Shown piece after piece: positions 48,583 to 56,338 of a DNA stretch of 64,000 bases. Source of the stretch: Pseudomonas monteilii (GTDB lineage: Bacteria > Pseudomonadota > Gammaproteobacteria > Pseudomonadales > Pseudomonadaceae); contig CP013997.1 of NCBI GenBank assembly GCA_001534745.1, positions 3,038,001 to 3,102,000 on the forward strand, read 5' to 3'. Under the pieces are notes generated by a model, which did no database searches, was not told where the DNA came from, and saw only the letters and a list, made by a program, of their open reading frames with translations. Made by a program: the position numbers and the translations under genes. Each line of letters starts with the position of its first letter. The first letter of the stretch is position 1.

Positions 48583-49637
48583 GCCTCCAGCGCCTCGGCC
48601 ACGCGCTGCTCGCCGATCACACCCTGCCCGGCCAACCCACGCAAGGCGGTCGCCACGATCCAATGCCGATCGAGCCGCTGACCTGGCTCAAGACTGTCGC
48701 AGCCCAGGGCCGTGAACGGCGCCGTGACATAGGCGGCCAGTTGCGCGGCGACGAATTCGGCGTAGCCGGTCACCGCCACGATGGGCGAGGCTGCACCTGC
48801 CAGGCAGGCGTGCAGGTGGCAGCTCGCCGTCACCTTGCCGCGCCCGAAGCGGTTGCGCCGCGCATGACGCTCGGCATCGCGCGCCAGGCGCGTGTAGCTC
48901 GGGCAGCTCCACACCTCGGCGCAGACGCCCCACTGCTCCCGCAGCAAGGCCGCCGCGGCGCGGACTTCGCGCAGCATCAGCCCGGCACCGAGCAGGCGTA
49001 CCCGCGGTGCTTGGGCGTCCTGGGGGCCTGCGTCCAGCCGGTACATGCCCAGGCTGGCCTGGGATCGATCGCACGGCAGCCCATCGCCGGGCTCGTCATG
49101 CAGCGTCAGGTAGTAGAAACCGGGTTTGCCCTCGACGTACAGGTCTTGCAGCGCGCCGGTCAGGATGGCCGAAGCCTCCTCACCGCAGGCCGGGTCGAAC
49201 GGCGTGCACTGACGGTTGGCGGCCAGCCACAGCGGCAGCCAGGGGTGCGCGCCCTTGGCCCAGCGCGAAGGTGCCGATTCGATGTCGTTGAGGATGATGC
49301 CGCGTTCGGCAGTCTGCGCCGTGAGCATCGACAGGTGCGCCGAGGTGGGCGACTGGGTCAGGTAGAACAGCGGGCGTTCGTCGTTGCGTGACTGCTCGCT
49401 GAACCACAAGGGCCAGGCACTGACCGGGCCGGTGCCGGCGGTCTCGTCCATGCGATCGTTGATCACCCACAGACGGTCGCCGGCGGCGGCCGCCTGCTGC
49501 AGGCGCCTGACGGTCTCGGTCACGGTGAACAATGGCGAGGCCTGGGTGCCGTCAAGGGGGTGACGGGCGATGTGGGCGAGGCACGCCTGCGCAGCCGAAC
49601 CGGTACTGGCGGTGTGCCTCAAGTGAAGATGGTCCAT
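48567..49637 (-). CDS. Free-standing C-terminal domain of pyruvate dehydrogenase E1, divergent
   Basis: 356 residues. It aligns by eye with the last ~350 residues of the 889-residue E1 at 45.3 kb: FDPACGEEASAILTGALQDLYVEGKPGFYYLTLHDE against [36 protein letters not shown], and GAGLMLREVRAAAALLREQWGVCAEVWSC against GSGSILPEVIAAAEILEREYGVSSELWSA. It lacks the TPP/GDG domain, yet has its own ribosome-binding site (GAGGAG) and no internal stops, so it is a real gene rather than a recent pseudogene. It cannot be an E1 alone; a regulatory or decoy role is inference only. Confidence 0.8.
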   Translation of the reverse strand: MDHLHLRHTASTGSAAQACLAHIARHPLDGTQASPLFTVTETVRRLQQAAAAGDRLWVINDRMDETAGTGPVSAWPLWFSEQSRNDERPLFYLTQSPTSAHLSMLTAQTAERGIILNDIESAPSRWAKGAHPWLPLWLAANRQCTPFDPACGEEASAILTGALQDLYVEGKPGFYYLTLHDEPGDGLPCDRSQASLGMYRLDAGPQDAQAPRVRLLGAGLMLREVRAAAALLREQWGVCAEVWSCPSYTRLARDAERHARRNRFGRGKVTASCHLHACLAGAASPIVAVTGYAEFVAAQLAAYVTAPFTALGCDSLEPGQRLDRHWIVATALRGLAGQGVIGEQRVAEALEAYRLG

Positions 49638-49669
49638 CCATGAAACTCCTCTGGCTGCCCTTGCAGGAT

Positions 49670-49704
49670 GCATTAGGGATAATGCAGACTCGTTGCAAAT
49701 GCAA
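49670..49704 (-). promoter_or_regulatory. Candidate MarR operator 3 and overlapping promoter of the E1-C gene
   Basis: TTGCAAATGCAA (49693-49704) is the third copy of the TTGCA-NN-TGCAA palindrome. Read leftwards its TTGCAA is a -35 followed after 17 bases by TAATGC (49670-49675), the same operator-in-the-minus-35 layout as at the E1 gene. It also lies 18 bases before the gst ATG. Confidence 0.65.
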
Positions 49705-49722
49705 CCACAAGGATGGAACCTG

Positions 49723-50364
49723 ATGAGCACCGCTGCCCTTTTCCGCCTGTACACCGCCGACACGCCCAACGGCCAGAAAGTCTCCATCGCCCTCGAAGAG
49801 CTGGGCCTGAAGTACGAGCAGATCGACCTCGACCTGGGCAAGAACGAGCAGAAGCAGCCGGACTTCGTCGCGCTCAACCCCAACGGCAAGATCCCGGTGC
49901 TGGTCGATGTGGCACGCCAACGCCCTCTGTTCGAGTCGGCGGTCATCCTCACCTACCTGGCCGACCAGCACGGTAGCCTGGGCGCCGAGGCCGACATGGA
50001 CCGCTGGGTGGTCCAGCAGTGGCTGGCCTTCCAGGTCGGCAGCATCGGCCCGATGCTCGGCCAGCTGTGGTGGTTCCGCCATGGCACGCAGACCGTCAAC
50101 GAACAGGCGCTGGAACGCTACACCAGAGAGTCGCTGCGCTTGTACGGCGTGGTCGAGAGCCAATTGAAACAGCGTCCCTATATAGCGGGTCAGCGCTACA
50201 GCATCGCCGACATCGCGCTGTTCACCTGGCTGCGCACGTTCGATGAACTGCACCTGGACCTCGAGCCCTTCCCGGCCGTACGCGCCTGGCTCGACACGCT
50301 CGAGGCTCGCCCGGCGGTCAAGCGCGGCCTCGAGCGCTCGCGCCACAACGTCACCACGCTGTAA
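49723..50364 (+). CDS. Glutathione S-transferase family protein (Nu-class, YfcG-like)
   Basis: 213 residues. Thioredoxin-like N-domain (FRLYTADTPNGQKVSIALEELGLKYE, NPNGKIPVLVD, FESAVILTYLAD) and helical C-domain (SIADIALFTWLR). The TPNGxKV segment marks the YfcG/YghU Nu class, which shows disulphide reductase and organic-peroxide/conjugating activity. AAGGA precedes the ATG. It diverges from the E1-C gene over one shared operator, and is followed after 30 bases by the LuxR gene, with which it may be co-transcribed. Confidence 0.88.
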   Translation: MSTAALFRLYTADTPNGQKVSIALEELGLKYEQIDLDLGKNEQKQPDFVALNPNGKIPVLVDVARQRPLFESAVILTYLADQHGSLGAEADMDRWVVQQWLAFQVGSIGPMLGQLWWFRHGTQTVNEQALERYTRESLRLYGVVESQLKQRPYIAGQRYSIADIALFTWLRTFDELHLDLEPFPAVRAWLDTLEARPAVKRGLERSRHNVTTL

Positions 50365-50394
50365 TCCTTGTCTGCTTGAAAAGAGGCACCGCGC

Positions 50395-51093
50395 ATGATG
50401 ACGCACACGCCGTTTTTCATCCGGCCCGGCCAGGACCCCAACCTGGCCACCCTTATCCAGCTGCTGCCGTCGGAGATCGATTGCCCGTTCACCTACGGCA
50501 CCCTGGACAAGCGCACCTTGGGCCTGTCGAACTTCCTTTCGAGCTTTCCCATGGCCTGGCAGCGGGACTACTGCCGCCAGGCGCTGTACCGCGTCGACCC
50601 GGTCGTGGCCCATGGGATCGAGAGCGTGGCGCCCTTTTCCTGGCGCGAGGCCTGGCAGCGTCGACGGGTGCACGGTCAGGACGCCTACGATGACCTGATA
50701 CGCGAATGCGCCCTGGAGGATGGCTACACCTTCGTGGTGCACGACCCGCACCAGCGCATGGGTCTGCTCAGCCTGTTCAACCGTGAACGCAACCCGGACT
50801 TCCACGCCGACATACGTCGCGTGGAGGGCGCCCTGCAGCTGGCGCTGGTGGCCTTCCACAGCCAGGTGAATGCGCCACGCACCGAGCCGGTGTCCAGCGA
50901 CCGACCCTTGACGGTGCGCGAGCACACCATCCTGGGCTGGGTCGCCATGGGCAAGTCCTACAGCGAGATCGCCTGCATCTGCGACATCCGCGAACGCACC
51001 GTCAAGTTTCACATGGCCAATGTGGTGCGCAAGCTGGACGTGCACACCGCCAAGCAGGCCGTGTTCGAGGCCTCGCGCCTCGGGCTGGCCTGA
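50395..51093 (+). CDS. LuxR-type quorum-sensing regulator (LuxR solo)
   Basis: 232 residues. The N-terminal autoinducer-binding domain keeps the five-residue set known from TraR/LuxR with the same spacing: W55, Y59, D68, P69, W83, followed by a Gly in EDGYTF. The C-terminal HTH is PLTVREHTILGWVAMGKSYSEIACICDIRERTVKFHMANVVRKLD. This supports acyl-homoserine-lactone binding. No luxI is in the window. AGAGG precedes the ATG. A lux box stands 34 bases after its stop, in the promoter of the following operon, its probable target. Confidence 0.9.
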   Translation: MMTHTPFFIRPGQDPNLATLIQLLPSEIDCPFTYGTLDKRTLGLSNFLSSFPMAWQRDYCRQALYRVDPVVAHGIESVAPFSWREAWQRRRVHGQDAYDDLIRECALEDGYTFVVHDPHQRMGLLSLFNRERNPDFHADIRRVEGALQLALVAFHSQVNAPRTEPVSSDRPLTVREHTILGWVAMGKSYSEIACICDIRERTVKFHMANVVRKLDVHTAKQAVFEASRLGLA

Positions 51094-51126
51094 GTCGGGT
51101 AGCGGTCGGGGCAGCACCAGGCCCTG

Positions 51127-51173
51127 ACCTGTACCTAGGTGCAGTTACACAAACCCACACAGCGCACAATGAT
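51127..51173 (+). promoter_or_regulatory. lux box and overlapping promoter of the rohP operon
   Basis: ACCTGTACCTAGGTGCAGTT (51127-51146) is a 20-bp lux-box-like palindrome (CTG-N10-CAG core, ACCTG-type ends as in lux boxes). TTACAC (51145-51150) overlaps its end and is spaced 17 bases from AATGAT (51168-51173), placing the box centre near -43, as in LuxR class II activation. The rohP ATG follows at 51219. Confidence 0.75.
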
Positions 51174-51218
51174 AAGGGGGCACTACAGGTCTAACCCAAC
51201 AATAAAAGGACTTGCCCC

Positions 51219-52412
51219 ATGTCGCTGTCAGCCCAGCCTGCCCTCTCCCGTGAAACGCCCGTGCTCGAGGACATCACCCAGCACGAGATTTCCGCCCTCA
51301 AGACGCGCCACAACCTCGCCGATGCCCACACCCATCAGCACCAGAGCGCGACCCAGGCCGAGATCGTGCGCCAGCTGCCCCGCCTGTGGGAGCGTGCGCA
51401 GAACCTGACCCAGTACGAAAGCGAGCAGGCGTTCATCAAGGCGTTCTATACCTTCCACGGCCAGCACCATGCGCTCAAGCGCAGCGACGAGATCTACCTG
51501 GTCTACGCGGCGTCGATCGCCATGCACATCACCGCCACCTTCCTGCGCAAGCACGACATGCGCGTGGGCCTGATCGAGCCGTGCTTCGACAACCTGCACG
51601 ACCTGCTCAAGCACATGGAAGTGCCGATGTCGCCGCTGCCCGAGGCCATCCTGGCCGACCCGACCCAGGTCTACCGCCTGCTGGAAAAACACGCCCATGA
51701 TCTGGATGCGGTCTTCCTGGTCGACCCGAACAACCCGACCGGCAGCTCGATGTTCGCCGACGGCCCGGAACCGTTCATCGAGGTCGCCCGCTACTGCCGC
51801 GACCACGGCAAGCTGCTGATCCTGGACTTCTGCTTCGCCTCGTTCCTCAAGGTGGGCAACCGTCAGCGCGTCGATGCCTACGCCATCCTCGACGAGGTGG
51901 GTGTGGACTACATCGTCATGGAAGACACGGGCAAGACCTGGCCGCTGCAGGACACCAAGTGCGCGTCGCTGATGTCCAGCGCCCGCCTGAACCCGGAAAT
52001 CTACAGCATCGTCACCAGCGTGCTGCTCAACGTCTCGCCCTTCATCCTGCAGGTGGTCACCGCCTACATCGAGGACAGCCAGGCCGACGACTTCGCCTCG
52101 GTGCGCGACGTGCTGCAGGCCAACCGCCAGACCGCTCGCGAGTACCTCGACGGCACCCTGCTGCGCTACATCGAGCCGGCCATCGAGACCAGCGTGGCCT
52201 GGTTCGAGATCCAGCGCGAGGACCTGTCCGGTGACGCCCTCCAGGCCTACCTGCTCGAGTACCAGGCCTATGTGCTGCCGGGACGCTACTTCTTCTGGAG
52301 CAATCCCGAGCAAGGTCGTGGCTACGTGCGCCTGGCCCTGGCGCGGGACCCGGACGATTTCCGCGTCGCGATGCAGGTGATCCGCCAGGCGCTGGAGGCT
52401 TACCATGGCTGA
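51219..52412 (+). CDS. rohP: PLP-dependent L-arginine oxidase, MppP/RohP family
   Basis: 397 residues, fold-type I aminotransferase fold. It matches the arginine oxidase group (MppP, RohP) along its length: HNLADAHTHQHQS near the N-terminus (MppP: LNIADGHARQALS), VDPNNPTG, and the PLP lysine K239 in EDTGKTWPLQDTK (MppP: EDTGKLWPTLDLK), then VLLNVSPFIL. In azomycin synthesis RohP oxidises L-arginine with O2 to 4-hydroxy-2-ketoarginine. AAAGGAC precedes the ATG. First gene of an operon of overlapping genes. A plain aminotransferase is unlikely given these signatures. Confidence 0.85.
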   Translation: MSLSAQPALSRETPVLEDITQHEISALKTRHNLADAHTHQHQSATQAEIVRQLPRLWERAQNLTQYESEQAFIKAFYTFHGQHHALKRSDEIYLVYAASIAMHITATFLRKHDMRVGLIEPCFDNLHDLLKHMEVPMSPLPEAILADPTQVYRLLEKHAHDLDAVFLVDPNNPTGSSMFADGPEPFIEVARYCRDHGKLLILDFCFASFLKVGNRQRVDAYAILDEVGVDYIVMEDTGKTWPLQDTKCASLMSSARLNPEIYSIVTSVLLNVSPFILQVVTAYIEDSQADDFASVRDVLQANRQTAREYLDGTLLRYIEPAIETSVAWFEIQREDLSGDALQAYLLEYQAYVLPGRYFFWSNPEQGRGYVRLALARDPDDFRVAMQVIRQALEAYHG

Positions 52413-52917
52413 GCGCATTCCCCTCATCGACGCCACGGTCTTCATGGGCATGCACCATGAGGACCCGGACCTTCGCGCCCGCACCCTGGCGTTCTTCACC
52501 GAGCGCTATGACGGCCAGGTGTGGATGAATTTCAGCCAGATCGGCCTGTGCGACGCGATCATCTGGAAAAAGGACCGCGCCTTGCAGGATGTGTACTACC
52601 CCTTCATGGACGTACTGCACTCGGACATGGACATCGTGCGCGTGGGCTACAGCGAGGCCGTGCTCGAACGTGCCGCCAACGACCCGGCCCTGACGATGCT
52701 CTCGCCCGTACAGCGCCTCCAGGCGGCGCAGGTCCTGGAGACCGAGTCGCCCTTCTACACCCACGACACCGACTACGCACGCTGCGACGTGCTGCGGCCC
52801 TTCCTCGCGCACTTCGACGACGCGCCCAGCACCCGTGGCTTCCCAGCGCCGCTGCAGGCGCTGTACCAGGCCTCGTTGGCCTTGCGCATCGCCGCGGAGG
52901 ACTTTCACGATGTCTAG
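52405..52917 (+). CDS. rohQ: PIN-like (DUF6190-type) protein, putative RohQ cyclodehydratase
   Basis: 170 residues. PIN-like layout: LIDATVFMG at the N-terminus and FYTHDTDY near the C-terminus supply the acidic residues, with VWMNFSQIGLCDAIIW between. It overlaps the rohP stop and rohR start by 8 bases each. In the azomycin pathway the step between the aldolase and the N-oxygenase, closing guanidinoacetaldehyde to 2-aminoimidazole, is done by RohQ; assignment here is by operon position and absence of another candidate, not by a motif I can prove. A nuclease toxin is unlikely in this context. Confidence 0.65.
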   Translation: MAERIPLIDATVFMGMHHEDPDLRARTLAFFTERYDGQVWMNFSQIGLCDAIIWKKDRALQDVYYPFMDVLHSDMDIVRVGYSEAVLERAANDPALTMLSPVQRLQAAQVLETESPFYTHDTDYARCDVLRPFLAHFDDAPSTRGFPAPLQALYQASLALRIAAEDFHDV

Positions 52918-53710
52918 CCCGAGCGTACTGGTGCCCCTGGTGACCCCGCTCGACACCCAGGGCAACGTCTGCCGGCAGAGCGTGGAACGGCTGATCCGTG
53001 CGTGCAGCCCGCACGTCGACGGTTTCATTCCCTGCCTGACCTCCGGCGAAGGCTGGAGCCTGTCGACCGAGCAGTGGTCGGACATGCTCCGCCATACCCT
53101 GGCCTGCGCAGGCGCCACGCACCGCGTCATCGTCGGTATCGAACTGGCCACGACCGAGGCGGTGATCGAACGCGCCGCCCTGGCGGCCGAACTGGGCGCC
53201 CAGGCGATCATGGTCACCTCGCCCTTCGGCGGCCGACTGGACCAGCCGGCGCTGGTGGCGCACTACCGCGCCATCCAGGCCGCTTCGGACTTGGAACTGC
53301 TGGTCTACAACGAAGCGGCGCTATCGGGAAACGAAAAATCCCTCGAGACGCTGCTAGCGATCGCGCGTCTGCCGCGCGTCACCGGCCTGAAGGATTCGCC
53401 CTCCGCGCCACGCACCCAGGCGCAGATCGACCAGCTCCGCCAGGCCGGCCTGGCCTACTACATCGGTTGGGAAAAGGACCTGGCAGGCGAGCACGTCAGC
53501 GACGGCAACGTCGTGTCGCTGGCCAACCTGGAACCTGCGCTGTGCCGGATGGCCTGTCAGCCACGACAGCCCCAGGTGGCCACGCAGATCGGCCGTCTGG
53601 ACGAGCTGTTTTCCCTGGGCGAAGACGACTGGTACGCGCACGTGAAGCGGGAATTGTCGGCCCGCGGCGTACTGGACTGTGCACTGACCACACAGGAGCG
53701 ACGCACATGA
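52910..53710 (+). CDS. rohR: DapA/NAL-family aldolase, RohR-like
   Basis: 266 residues, TIM-barrel of the dihydrodipicolinate synthase family. The Schiff-base lysine K161 (VTGLKDSP) and Y133 (LLVYNEA) fall at exactly the E. coli DapA numbers, and SGEGWSLS replaces GTTGE near the N-terminus. Shorter than DapA (292) and not needed for lysine synthesis here. RohR in azomycin synthesis cleaves 4-hydroxy-2-ketoarginine to guanidinoacetaldehyde and pyruvate by a retro-aldol reaction, which these residues allow. ATGA overlap with rohS. Confidence 0.8.
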   Translation: MSSPSVLVPLVTPLDTQGNVCRQSVERLIRACSPHVDGFIPCLTSGEGWSLSTEQWSDMLRHTLACAGATHRVIVGIELATTEAVIERAALAAELGAQAIMVTSPFGGRLDQPALVAHYRAIQAASDLELLVYNEAALSGNEKSLETLLAIARLPRVTGLKDSPSAPRTQAQIDQLRQAGLAYYIGWEKDLAGEHVSDGNVVSLANLEPALCRMACQPRQPQVATQIGRLDELFSLGEDDWYAHVKRELSARGVLDCALTTQERRT

Positions 53711-54555
53711 CTGTTTCGCAGAAAGCCTTGTTTCGCGCCAACCGCGCGCACATCGAACACCTCACCCCTGTCCCGGCGCAGCTGCTGGAGTTCGAGCGAC
53801 GCTGGATCGACACCGCCATCGCCGAGAACCTGACCGAGCAGCAGCCGGCCTCGCTCAGCGAGCTGCGGCGCATGCTCGACGCCCTGGTGGCGCAGGACAA
53901 GGCCGACGAGCCGCCGACCGCACGGTATGTGGCCAACGACATGACCCGCGACGAGTTCAAGATCCTGGTCCAGGAATTCGCCCTCGACGGGCTGACCGAG
54001 GCGCAGGTGTTCTACCACCTGATGCCGCGCCTGAGCCTGTCGGCGCAGATGCCGATGCTGCGCATGATGATCGACGAGTTCGGCTCGGGGAACATCAAGC
54101 GCTCGCACACCACCCTGTACCAGGTGCTGCTCGAAGAGCTGGGCCTGCCAACCGACCTGGAAAGCCATATCCAGGCCAATGGCGAGGCGGGCTGCTCGTT
54201 CCCCAACATGTTCTGCTGGCTGACCATGCGCGCCGACGATCCGTCTTACTTCGCCGGGGTGATCACCTACTTCGAGACGGTGGTGCCGTTCTTCTTCGGC
54301 TGCTACACCGCCGCCTGCGAACGCCTGGCCATCGAGGCGCACCTGTACTACAGCGAGCACGTGCACATCGACGTGTTCCATGCCATGGAGGGTCAGCGCC
54401 TGCTCAAGGCCATGGACAACGACGGCCAGCTCGACCCGGTCAAGGCCTGGCAGGGCATCTGCATGGGCCGGGCGATCACCAACCATGCCTTCGACGAGGC
54501 GGTGTACAAGGCCCAGGCCAGCCGCCAGCCGACCCGGGAGCCTGCCCATGCATGA
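53707..54555 (+). CDS. rohS: Haem-oxygenase-like diiron oxidase, RohS-like N-oxygenase
   Basis: 282 residues, all helical. HDO signature: LRMMIDEFGSGNIKRSHTTLY with D123-E124 and H134, and later ERLAIEAHLYYSEHVHIDVFH, giving the Glu/His metal ligands of the haem-oxygenase-like diiron family. The known azomycin enzyme RohS oxidises the amine of 2-aminoimidazole to the nitro group. Other members of the family make N-oxides or olefins, so the exact product is inferred from the operon. AGGAGCGACGC precedes the ATG; it overlaps the Rieske gene by 8 bases. Confidence 0.8.
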   Translation: MTVSQKALFRANRAHIEHLTPVPAQLLEFERRWIDTAIAENLTEQQPASLSELRRMLDALVAQDKADEPPTARYVANDMTRDEFKILVQEFALDGLTEAQVFYHLMPRLSLSAQMPMLRMMIDEFGSGNIKRSHTTLYQVLLEELGLPTDLESHIQANGEAGCSFPNMFCWLTMRADDPSYFAGVITYFETVVPFFFGCYTAACERLAIEAHLYYSEHVHIDVFHAMEGQRLLKAMDNDGQLDPVKAWQGICMGRAITNHAFDEAVYKAQASRQPTREPAHA

Positions 54556-54787
54556 AGACGCCGAGCTGGCCCTGCGCCCGCCGACCTTCACCGTGCAGGT
54601 CGGCCAGGACGCCTACGAAGTCTCGAGCCTGTGCCCCCATCGCCAGGGCTGGCTGGAGCATGGCACCGTCAACGCCCACCGCCGCACCATCATGTGCCCG
54701 CTGCACTTCTCGGTGTTCAGCCTGGAGTCCGGCGAGCAGCTGACCGGCCCGCCGTGCGGCAACATCCGTTCACGCAAGCTCACCTGA
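54548..54787 (+). CDS. Small Rieske-type [2Fe-2S] protein
   Basis: 79 residues, a bare Rieske domain: C29-P-H31 (SLCPHRQGW) and C50-PL-H53 (IMCPLHFSVF) are the four cluster ligands. No membrane anchor or reductase domain. Placed last in the roh-like operon, overlapping rohS by 8 bases, it is the likely electron donor for the diiron N-oxygenase; this role is inferred from position. Confidence 0.85.
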   Translation: MHEDAELALRPPTFTVQVGQDAYEVSSLCPHRQGWLEHGTVNAHRRTIMCPLHFSVFSLESGEQLTGPPCGNIRSRKLT

Positions 54788-54862
54788 GGGATCTGCGCCG
54801 GACCTTTCCTACAGGCCTGGCGCTTCGTCCGAGCACGCCCGCGACCCTCTGCCGCTTCGATT

Positions 54863-56152
54863 TCAATGCGGGTGAAGATCGAAGGTCGTGGCCGCTAGCG
54901 CCTTCAACTGGTCCTTCTCGCGTTGCAGTATCAACGCGCGTTCCGCATGGGCCAGCAGCAGTTCGGCCTGCCGGGCGCAGGCTGCCTTGAACAGGGGCGG
55001 GTTGATCTGCGACAGGCTGATCAGCGCCTTCAGCAGGCGCAGGTCGATTTCCAGCAAGCCGCCACCGTCGCGGCTCAGCGGCGCGAAGAAGTCATCGAAC
55101 AGGTCATCGACGTGCAGGCCGCGCACGTACACCTGGTCGCATCCCGGCTCCCTTTGCTCCGTCAGCGCCTGGGGCTTGCCCCAGCAGGCCAGGGTCCTAA
55201 CCCCGCGCCCGATCACGTCGATGGCCGTGCCAGGGTCGTTGGTGGCGGACGACAGCGCACGCGAGGCGATCTCCGACAGCACCGAAATGCCGAAGCGTGG
55301 GTCATGCTCGAACGTGCGGCGAAGGCCGATGGTCAGGGCCCCGCGTATGCGCTCCACGGTCTTTTCATCGTCCCACGTGGTCGCGTCGTCCAAGGGCACC
55401 AGACGAGCCAGGGGCAGGCCTTCGTGGACGAAGCTGCCCGGCAGCACCTCCAGGTAGATCCGCAGCCCCTTGTCCAGGGCGAGGGCGCCCAGGGCCTGCA
55501 CGTCGATGTGCTGCACATAGCCGGTCTGAAGGCTGGCCAGGGAACGGGCCGTGGCCGGCACCACCAGTTCGGCGGGGTACGCCACGGCCCCCAGGTACGG
55601 CCAGCGGGCGCGCTGACCGAGCGAATGCATGGCCGCGGCCTCGACCCGGTCGATGGTCTCGCCGACCCGACCGAGCTTGGACAGGTGGTCGATCCAGCGC
55701 AGCAAGGTGTAGACGATCAGCAGGATCACCGCCAGGGTCACCACGAACAGCAGCGCCCTTCCCTGCGAACCATACACACCGGTGCTCAGGGCGATGATGC
55801 CGACCAGGCTGAACAGGAACGAGCCGATGAAGGTGGCCAGCGCGTTCTGGGTGGCGCTGTCCTCCATGATCAAAGTGGTGGCGCGTGGAGTCACACCGCT
55901 GCTGGCAGCGCTGTAGGCGCTGACCATGGTGCTCAGCGAAAAGGTGGTCACCGCGAGCATGCTCGAGGCGATGATGCCGAGGATCTTGTCTACTGCATCG
56001 GCGCCGATGCGCGTGGGCAGCGAAGCCGGGATCAGGTCCTTGAAGACCACCGCCAGCAGGGCCGTGACCACGCCGAGCAACGAAAACAGCGTCGCCCGGA
56101 ACCACAAGCGTTTGGTGATGCGACTCAGTATCCAGCGCCAACGGGCGATCAT
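54863..56152 (-). CDS. DUF2254 membrane protein
   Basis: 429 residues. Four N-terminal membrane segments ([51 protein letters not shown] and [16 protein letters not shown]) precede a cytosolic domain with [14 protein letters not shown] and [31 protein letters not shown], all typical of DUF2254. Function is unknown. The [13 protein letters not shown] is chosen; longer in-frame sequence upstream is not conserved. It is convergent with the roh operon and divergent from nhaA. Confidence 0.85.
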   Translation of the reverse strand: MIARWRWILSRITKRLWFRATLFSLLGVVTALLAVVFKDLIPASLPTRIGADAVDKILGIIASSMLAVTTFSLSTMVSAYSAASSGVTPRATTLIMEDSATQNALATFIGSFLFSLVGIIALSTGVYGSQGRALLFVVTLAVILLIVYTLLRWIDHLSKLGRVGETIDRVEAAAMHSLGQRARWPYLGAVAYPAELVVPATARSLASLQTGYVQHIDVQALGALALDKGLRIYLEVLPGSFVHEGLPLARLVPLDDATTWDDEKTVERIRGALTIGLRRTFEHDPRFGISVLSEIASRALSSATNDPGTAIDVIGRGVRTLACWGKPQALTEQREPGCDQVYVRGLHVDDLFDDFFAPLSRDGGGLLEIDLRLLKALISLSQINPPLFKAACARQAELLLAHAERALILQREKDQLKALAATTFDLHPH

Positions 56153-56338
56153 GCAGGCGTCTCCAAGAGCTCCGATTGCTCGATTGAGCCGAACGTGGGC
56201 CGTTTCGTTCACTCCCGTGGGCCGATCGTTTGCATCGGCTGGCGCTGCCCCTTTATCATCGCCGCGGGTGCGTGGCGGCATGGGGCCGAGCGCAGGTTAA
56301 AGTTGACGCATTGGTCGGGCCGCCAATGGAGACCTGCC

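Noticed and set aside
48567..49637. E1 C-terminal gene as a pseudogene of the adjacent aceE paralogue
   Set aside because: It is divergent in sequence, on the far side of marR, has a good ribosome-binding site and promoter and no frame damage.
51127..51146. The CTG-N10-CAG palindrome as a LexA box
   Set aside because: The core is GC-containing (TACCTAGGTG) and lacks the alternating TA centre; the 20-bp match and adjacent LuxR gene favour a lux box.
51219..52412. Generic class I/II aminotransferase
   Set aside because: The N-terminal LADAHTHQHQS segment and EDTGKTWP lysine motif match the arginine oxidases MppP/RohP, and the neighbours complete that pathway.
52910..53710. Lysine-biosynthetic dapA
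   Set aside because: It is short, lacks the usual GTTGE motif and is embedded in a secondary-metabolite operon; the catalytic Lys/Tyr only prove the fold.
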